Positions 59,353 through 64,000 of a stretch of DNA of 64,000 bases are shown here, piece by piece. Position 1 is the stretch's first letter; each line of letters opens with the position of its first letter. Under the pieces are notes generated by a model. That model was not told the DNA's origin. It was given only the letters and a program-made list of their open reading frames with translations, and did no database searches. Both the position numbers and the translations under genes were made by a program. Origin of the DNA: an uncultured Helicobacter sp. (GTDB taxonomy: Bacteria; Campylobacterota; Campylobacteria; Campylobacterales; Helicobacteraceae); assembly GCA_944326445.1 (NCBI GenBank), contig CALVDZ010000009.1, forward strand, positions 1-64,000, in the 5' to 3' direction.

Positions 59353-60204
59353 ATGACAAGCACAATGATGACGAGCACGGATATTTTGAGACACACAGTC
59401 CAAAATCTCCCCAGACTCCCAAACACCGTTGCGAATTTACGCAAATACATTAACGCAGCAGGTGATGACTTCAAAGTCAGTGAGATCGTGCGCATTATGG
59501 GTGAGGACCCTTCCCTCATCGCCCAAACGCTCAAAGTCGCCAACTCCGCGATGTTTGGCGTGAGTCATCATGTCGCTACGATTGAGCAGGCCATATCGCT
59601 CATTGGTATCACAAATCTTAGAGGAATTGTCCTTGATAGAGGGCTGCAATCAAGCATACGCATTGATGTCTCGCCCTATGGGCTTGATAGCGAGGTTTTT
59701 ATGCGGGAGTGCGCTTTAGAATCCCAATTCATCACAAGCTGGCTGGGACAAGAAGACAGAGCACTCTCGCAGATTCTCATGCCCTGTGCGATGCTTTTGC
59801 GACTAGGTATCATCGTCTTTTCGGCTTCACTCAAGCAGCTTGGTAAGGACAGAGAATTTTTAGAAAAGATCAAGGCAAATGATTTCAAAAATATCGCGCT
59901 TGTTGAGATGGAGTATTTTAGGGTGGATTCGTTTTCCTTTCTCACTTATCTCTTTCATCATTGGGAGTTTGATGAGTCGCTAATCCTGATGATGGAGTAT
60001 TGTGTCAAGCCATACGCTGCCACTCCCGAGCTCAAAAAGGGCGCGTATGCCCTTGCGGTGGTCAATACGCTCTTTGGTATGCGCACCAATCACAAAAAAG
60101 AAGTGATAGAACACTGCGTAGAGATACTCCAAGATGCGCGAGCGCACGGGGTTAATTTTTCAGTTGATAATTTCTTACGCAATGCACAGAATGTGAAGTT
60201 TTAG
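59353..60204 (+). CDS. HDOD-domain protein
   Basis: 283 residues. The HDOD (HD-related output) domain spans roughly residues 15-205 (LPRLPNTVANLRKYI, DPSLIAQTLKVANSAMFGVSHHVATIEQAISLIGITNLRGIVL). It lacks catalytic HD ligands, so it is a signalling or scaffold domain. In Campylobacter jejuni an HDOD protein (Cj0248) is needed for motility. The control region is a candidate phase-variable promoter. Confidence 0.85.
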   Translation: MTSTMMTSTDILRHTVQNLPRLPNTVANLRKYINAAGDDFKVSEIVRIMGEDPSLIAQTLKVANSAMFGVSHHVATIEQAISLIGITNLRGIVLDRGLQSSIRIDVSPYGLDSEVFMRECALESQFITSWLGQEDRALSQILMPCAMLLRLGIIVFSASLKQLGKDREFLEKIKANDFKNIALVEMEYFRVDSFSFLTYLFHHWEFDESLILMMEYCVKPYAATPELKKGAYALAVVNTLFGMRTNHKKEVIEHCVEILQDARAHGVNFSVDNFLRNAQNVKF

Positions 60205-60258
60205 GATTTACGCTTAAATCTCGCTCACTTTAGAATCTAGCCCATCGCCCCAAACACT

Positions 60259-60843
60259 CTAAAACTCAAAACTCCGCGCAAGCGCGAAACTCCTGCGATG
60301 AAAGGGCGTGTAGCCATACCGCAAAATCGCTTGTGTGTGGGCTTTGGTCCCATAGCCTTTGTTGGTGTCAAAGCCATAATGCGGATAAAGCGCGTGGAGC
60401 TCGTGCATTTGTGTGTCTTTGGCCACTTTAGCGAGGATAGACGCCGCGCCGATGAGCAGGTGCTTAGAATCCCCTTTGATGATGGTGCGCAGGGTGTGGG
60501 GGGCTTTGAGAGTTAGCCCAAAAGTCGTATTGCCATCAAAGACAAATCTCTGTGTCTTAGCAGAAAAGTGCTCAGTAATCTCAGCAAGCGCGCTTTTAAG
60601 ACATAGGCTTAGCCCCACGCAATCTATTTGCTGCGCACTTTTCTCCACGATATGATAGGCGATAATGTCGCGTTGGGCGAGGGATTGGAGCTCTTTGGCG
60701 ATGGCTTGGCGCGTGGATTCTGAGAGCTTTTTGCTATCTTTTATCCCTAGATTCTCTAATGCCACCTCCTCGCCCAGCACCCCGCACACAAACATACTGC
60801 CACACACGCACCCACGCCCCGCCTCATCGATCCCACACAGCAC
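60259..60843 (-). CDS. rnhB: Ribonuclease HII
   Basis: Cleaves RNA in RNA-DNA hybrids and misincorporated ribonucleotides. GIDEAGRG holds the first two acidic metal ligands, followed by IKDSKKLSESTR and KGDSKHLLIGAASILAKVAKD, YGTKAHTQAI. The GTG at 60843 is preferred since AAGGAG lies five bases ahead and the family starts MxLGIDEAGRG; a GTG at 60882 would add thirteen residues. Confidence 0.94.
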   Translation of the reverse strand: MLCGIDEAGRGCVCGSMFVCGVLGEEVALENLGIKDSKKLSESTRQAIAKELQSLAQRDIIAYHIVEKSAQQIDCVGLSLCLKSALAEITEHFSAKTQRFVFDGNTTFGLTLKAPHTLRTIIKGDSKHLLIGAASILAKVAKDTQMHELHALYPHYGFDTNKGYGTKAHTQAILRYGYTPFHRRSFALARSFEF

Positions 60844-60932
60844 GCACTCTCCTTGTCTTATAATCCCATCATCATAGCACACACGCCCTTAATCAAGCCT
60901 CTAGCGGGCATTGCCACACACTAAAGTTGTTT

Positions 60933-60947
60933 TAAGAATTATTCTTA
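60933..60947. promoter_or_regulatory. Fur-box-like palindrome upstream of exbB
   Basis: TAAGAAT-T-ATTCTTA is a perfect 7-1-7 inverted repeat, one base per arm off the TAATAATnATTATTA Fur consensus described in H. pylori. It overlaps TATAAAAT (60946-60953), a good -10, so a bound repressor would block the exbB promoter. Iron-dependent repression of exbB-exbD-tonB is inferred. Confidence 0.65.
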
Positions 60948-61005
60948 TAAAATTCCACACAGAATCCACAAAATTATGGAAGTTATTATCACAAGGAGCG
61001 TGAGA

Positions 61006-61455
61006 ATGGAACTGCTCAAAGAATATATTGATCACATTATTTTTCTTATCTTAGGTGTTATGAGCTTTTTGGTTGTGTGGTTTAGTATCGAGCGCATTTT
61101 GTTTTATGCCAAGCTTGATATCGCCAAATACACGAGCAAAGAGGAGCTAGAAGAATCGCTTAGCAAAAATCTCACCGCGCTGTATATCATCTACTCAAAC
61201 GCCCCTTATATCGGGCTTTTGGGCACGGTTGTGGGGATTATGATCACCTTTTATGATATGGGTGTAAGCGGCGGGCTTGATGCCAAAAGCATTATGATAG
61301 GGCTCTCCACCGCGCTCAAAGCCACGGCTTTGGGGCTTTTGGTCGCTATCCCCACGCTTATTTTATACAATATCTTTTTGCGCAAAGTCGATGTGTATCT
61401 CAATCGCTACCAGCTCTTATGCGCCAAATCCCAAGGCAAGGGCGGAGGCGCGTGA
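61006..61455 (+). CDS. exbB: TonB-system energiser subunit ExbB
   Basis: 149 residues of the short MotA/TolQ/ExbB type, three membrane segments (HIIFLILGVMSFLVVW, NAPYIGLLGTVVGIMITFY, TALGLLVAIPTLILYN). Couples proton flow to TonB. ATG 61006 with AAGGAG at 60993-60998; an upstream ATG at 60976 overlaps that site. The stop overlaps the exbD start (TGATG). Confidence 0.92.
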   Translation: MELLKEYIDHIIFLILGVMSFLVVWFSIERILFYAKLDIAKYTSKEELEESLSKNLTALYIIYSNAPYIGLLGTVVGIMITFYDMGVSGGLDAKSIMIGLSTALKATALGLLVAIPTLILYNIFLRKVDVYLNRYQLLCAKSQGKGGGA

Positions 61456-61838
61456 TGAGACTTCCCAAAAAAGACGGGCTTAATGTCATTCCGCTCATTG
61501 ATGTGATGCTCGTGCTACTAGCCATCGTGCTTAGCGTCTCGACTTTCATCGCGCAGGGACAGATAAAAGTCGAGCTGCCCAGCTCCAATCAGCAATCAGC
61601 ACCAAACGATTCGCCCACGGCTTTGCTTAGCATTGATAAGGAGGGCAATATCTTTTTTGATAGCATAAGCGTGGATTTACCCGCGCTTAGGGACAAAATC
61701 TTCGCGCTAGATAGCAAGACTTTGCTAAAACTTGAGATTGACAAAAGCTCTAAATTTGAAACATTCGTGCAAGTCGCGGATATCTTAAAAGAAAAGGGGC
61801 ATGAAAATGTTAGTATCGCCACTTCGCAGCAGCAATAA
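61455..61838 (+). CDS. exbD: TonB-system subunit ExbD
   Basis: 127 residues with one membrane segment (VIPLIDVMLVLLAIVLSVSTFI) containing the conserved proton-carrying Asp in PLIDVMLVLL, and a periplasmic domain. Overlaps exbB upstream and tonB downstream. Confidence 0.93.
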   Translation: MRLPKKDGLNVIPLIDVMLVLLAIVLSVSTFIAQGQIKVELPSSNQQSAPNDSPTALLSIDKEGNIFFDSISVDLPALRDKIFALDSKTLLKLEIDKSSKFETFVQVADILKEKGHENVSIATSQQQ

Positions 61839-62469
61839 CCTCATCACACCAAACAAAGTGGGCTTCCTCGCCTCACTGCTTTTGCATATGCTTTGTGCGT
61901 ATTTGCTCATCGCCAAATTCCAGCCCGTGCAAGTCGCAGAAAATGGTATCAACACCCTCACGCTCGCCCTTGCCACGATACAAACCCCAAGCGTGCAGGA
62001 CACACCCCAGCCCAAGCCCACACCTAAGCCAAAGAAGATTCACAAAAAGCAGCCAAAGCCCATACCCAAAAAGGCACACAATCCCGTGCCCCAAGAAGTC
62101 CTAGAGCAAACTTCAGAATCTGTGCAAGCCGCACAGGCTGATGAGCAAAAATTCGGAGATGTCGAGCAGCACACTGCCAAAAATGATGGGGAATATAATG
62201 AGATTTATAGCAAGATTCAATCAGCCATCACCCAAAAGCAAGAGCATCCCTTTATGCTGCGCAAACGCGGGATTGAGGGCGAGGTAACCGTGGAGTTTGA
62301 TGTGTTTGCAGATGGGAGGGTGGATAATATCAGTGTCATACGCCCTTCAAAACACGAGGCGTTCAACAAAGCCTCAGTTAAAGCCGTAAGGGACGCCTCG
62401 AGGAATTTTCCAAAACTTGAGCGCGATCAGGGCTTTGTCGTGGTGCTAAAGTTTAACCTCACTTCATAG
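61807..62469 (+). CDS. tonB: TonB energy-transducing protein
   Basis: Membrane anchor near residues 18-38, a Pro/Lys-rich spacer (PQPKPTPKPKKIHKKQPKPIPKK) spanning the periplasm, and the TonB C-terminal domain (RGIEGEVTVEFDVFADGRVDNISVIRPSKHEAFNKASVKAVRDAS). ATG 61807 is used since AAGGGG lies seven bases ahead; the ATG at 61801 is too close. Completes the exbB-exbD-tonB operon for siderophore or heme import. Confidence 0.92.
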   Translation: MLVSPLRSSNNLITPNKVGFLASLLLHMLCAYLLIAKFQPVQVAENGINTLTLALATIQTPSVQDTPQPKPTPKPKKIHKKQPKPIPKKAHNPVPQEVLEQTSESVQAAQADEQKFGDVEQHTAKNDGEYNEIYSKIQSAITQKQEHPFMLRKRGIEGEVTVEFDVFADGRVDNISVIRPSKHEAFNKASVKAVRDASRNFPKLERDQGFVVVLKFNLTS

Positions 62470-62511
62470 AGCGCATTCGCACTATCACACAAACCAACAT
62501 AAGGATTGAAG

Positions 62512-63352
62512 ATGAAAATGCTAAATTTTGCCTGTGGAGCTAGAATCCACGAGGCTTGGGAGAATATCGACTTTAGCCCTATCGATGCGAGGGTGAAAAA
62601 AGTCAATCTCCTAGGAGCTCTGCCCTATCCAGATAATCACTTTGATTGCGCCTATAGCAGCCATTTTTTGGAGCACCTCACGCCAGAATCTGCACGCAGC
62701 GTGCTCACAGAAGTTTTGCGTGTGCTAAAGCCCGGCGCGGTTTTGCGACTCGTCGTGCCAGATTTGGAAAATCTCTGCCGCACATACACGCAAACCCTAG
62801 AGAGCCTGTGTGGAGAGACTATTAGGGGGGGGGGATACCACACAGCTTGAGTTTAGGCACCATTGGCTTCTCATCGAGCTCCTCGATCAGATGACGCGCG
62901 TTCAAAGCGGTGGGGAGATGCTAAAGTGCTTTAGAGATATACAACACACGCGCGATTCTAAGCGCGCGCAATATATCAAAATGCGCGTGGGTGATGATCT
63001 CCTTGCTCCGCACCAAAGCCCACATATCCCGCTTAGACGCAAAATCACGCTTGACAAAATCGCTAACAAAATCCTTTCTTTGTATCTGAAGTTTCTTAGA
63101 TTCTGTGTGCCGAGGGGCTTGAGAGATGAGGTGTTTATCGCCACGAGCATTGGGGAGCGGCACAAGTGGATGTATGATAGATTCTCACTCCCTAAGCTTT
63201 TGCAGGAAGTGGGCTTTATCCACGCGCAAGTGCTTGATTATCAGAGTTCAGCGATTGAGGGCTTTGGCGCGTATTATTTAGATTCTAATCCCGATAATAC
63301 CCCATATAAGGGAGCTTCAAGCCTCTATGTAGAATCCAAAAAACCAAGCTAG
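62512..63352 (+). CDS. SAM-dependent methyltransferase, phase-OFF at G10
   Basis: First frame from ATG 62512 (AAGGA upstream): MKMLNFACGARIHEAWENIDFSP, then YPDNHFDCAYSSHFLEHLTPESARSVLTEVLRVLKPGAVLRLVVPDLE, a class I methyltransferase. A G10 tract at 62825-62834 breaks the frame; the second frame continues DTTQLEFRHHWLLIELLDQM to the stop at 63352. Nine (or twelve) G gives 279 residues. Similar enzymes methylate polysaccharide termini. Acceptor unknown. Confidence 0.82.
62825..62834 (+). repeat. Poly-G tract (G10), contingency switch
   Basis: Ten G at the frame break of the third methyltransferase; loss of one G or gain of two restores translation. Confidence 0.85.
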
Positions 63353-63560
63353 CCAATACCCGCGGGGAGTGAGATCCACGCCCTCCCCTCCTCTATCTCT
63401 CTAGATTCACACCACACACCACTACAAATGTGGCATTTTGCAACACACCAAGCAGATTTTGTCAAAATTTTTACTTTTTGTCCCACTTTCAGCTGAACAA
63501 AAAAATGCAATAGCACTTCTCACTTCAAGTGAAGAATACCAATAAGTCAAAGGAGATATA

Positions 63561-63962
63561 ATGAAAAACATAAGAGCGTATCTTATGATAGGAGTGCTAG
63601 GGGCGTTACTTACAGGTTGTGCGACAATCTCAAACCAAACAACACAATCTGTATCAATCACAACAAGCAATGGTAAATCCGTAGTAGCCACAATCAATAG
63701 ACAAAAGATGAGCCTGCCTGCAGAAGTGGAGATCTCTCGCGTAGATGGTGCGGTAGTCCAAGTGCTAGCACAGGATAACAAATGCTATGAGAGCACACAG
63801 CTTGTCATCAAGGGCAAAGACAAAATCAGCGGTTGGTTTTGGGCTAATATCCTCACTGGTGGGACGACAGGATCTACGACGGATGCCGTCAGTGGCGGTA
63901 TGTGGGAATACGCAAATCAAAACTTTATCGTGCCTGTAGATAGAAAACCAAACTGCAACTAA
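63561..63962 (+). CDS. Lipoprotein of unknown function
   Basis: 133 residues with a lipoprotein signal: MKNIRAYLMIGVLGALLTGC, lipobox LLTGC with the acylated Cys at 20. The mature part reads as a small beta-rich domain (VSITTSNGKSVVATINRQKMSLPAEVEISRVDGAVVQVLAQD) with a GWFWANILTGG segment near the middle of the C-terminal half. AAAGGAG lies 9 bases before the ATG. Similar lipoproteins are common in this genus and in phages; role unknown. Confidence 0.8.
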   Translation: MKNIRAYLMIGVLGALLTGCATISNQTTQSVSITTSNGKSVVATINRQKMSLPAEVEISRVDGAVVQVLAQDNKCYESTQLVIKGKDKISGWFWANILTGGTTGSTTDAVSGGMWEYANQNFIVPVDRKPNCN

Positions 63963-63974
63963 TAAGGGCATAAG

Positions 63975-64000
63975 ATGAAAAAACTCATAGCTTTTATCAT
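63975..64000 (+). CDS. Start of a truncated gene (signal-peptide-like)
   Basis: ATG at 63975 follows the lipoprotein stop by 12 bases (AAGGGCATAAG) and reads MKKLIAFII to the end of the window, the beginning of an export signal. Too little is visible to identify. Confidence 0.4.

Overview
The window reads as chromosome of a Helicobacter-like member of the Campylobacterota. I base this on recognisable gene neighbourhoods (valS next to fliW, murG and an outer membrane protein; hypA, a coiled-coil protein and lpxB; tig, clpP and def; nfu, a short hypothetical and murE), on a menaquinone (futalosine-route) gene mqnA, on homopolymer-switched surface genes, and on a PglK/Wzk-type flippase. The species is not determined; an enterohepatic Helicobacter is my best guess.

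Layout: 0-2.8 kb holds a MerR regulator with a MerR-style promoter and gpmI. 3-8 kb is mraY-murD-flippase. 8.1-12.5 kb holds a secreted protein, der, prs, a decayed pyruvyl transferase and a solitary DNA methyltransferase. 12.5-13 kb is a four-tRNA cluster (Lys-Glu-Val-Asp, minus strand). 13-21.4 kb holds a UvrD-type helicase, fliW, valS, a His-rich rhodanese-like protein, murG and an outer membrane protein. 21.5-25.5 kb is a minus-strand run speA-cysE-ybgC-DUF493-mqnA. 25.7-30.5 kb is ybeY, carB, xseB. 31-38 kb is a surface-glycan/accessory patch: galE, two G-tract-interrupted methyltransferases, an acetyltransferase remnant, aldehyde dehydrogenase plus DUF779, cutA and a radical SAM enzyme. 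38.8-49.5 kb holds fliI, tig-clpP-GGDEF-like-def-comM, an MFS transporter, nfu and murE. 49.7-64 kb holds an AT-repeat-interrupted membrane protein, hypA-lpxB, ppsA, a TerB/DnaJ-like protein, a DUF6056 remnant, an HDOD protein, rnhB, exbB-exbD-tonB under a Fur-box-like palindrome, a third G-tract methyltransferase and a lipoprotein.

The most unusual content is not a gene cluster. Three dispersed repeat families (called A, B and C here) have copies that differ in sequence but keep their stems paired, which is strong evidence of conserved structure. Family A (about 400 bp) has two intergenic copies and one in frame inside murD, where it roughly accounts for the enzyme being some 290 residues longer than usual. 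Family C lies in frame inside carB and murD and forms the tail of the MerR regulator. Family B lies right after the stop codons of several genes. All are embedded in runs of the heptamer AGATTCT/AGAATCT, which is hugely over-represented and also pads valS, gpmI, murE, lpxB and tig. This resembles the gene-invading palindromic elements of Rickettsia, but I know of no description of it in this group.

Four surface-related genes carry a simple repeat (G13, G11, G10, (AT)9) at the exact point where the reading frame breaks. In each case a change of one repeat unit restores a single full-length frame, so all four are called phase-OFF rather than dead.
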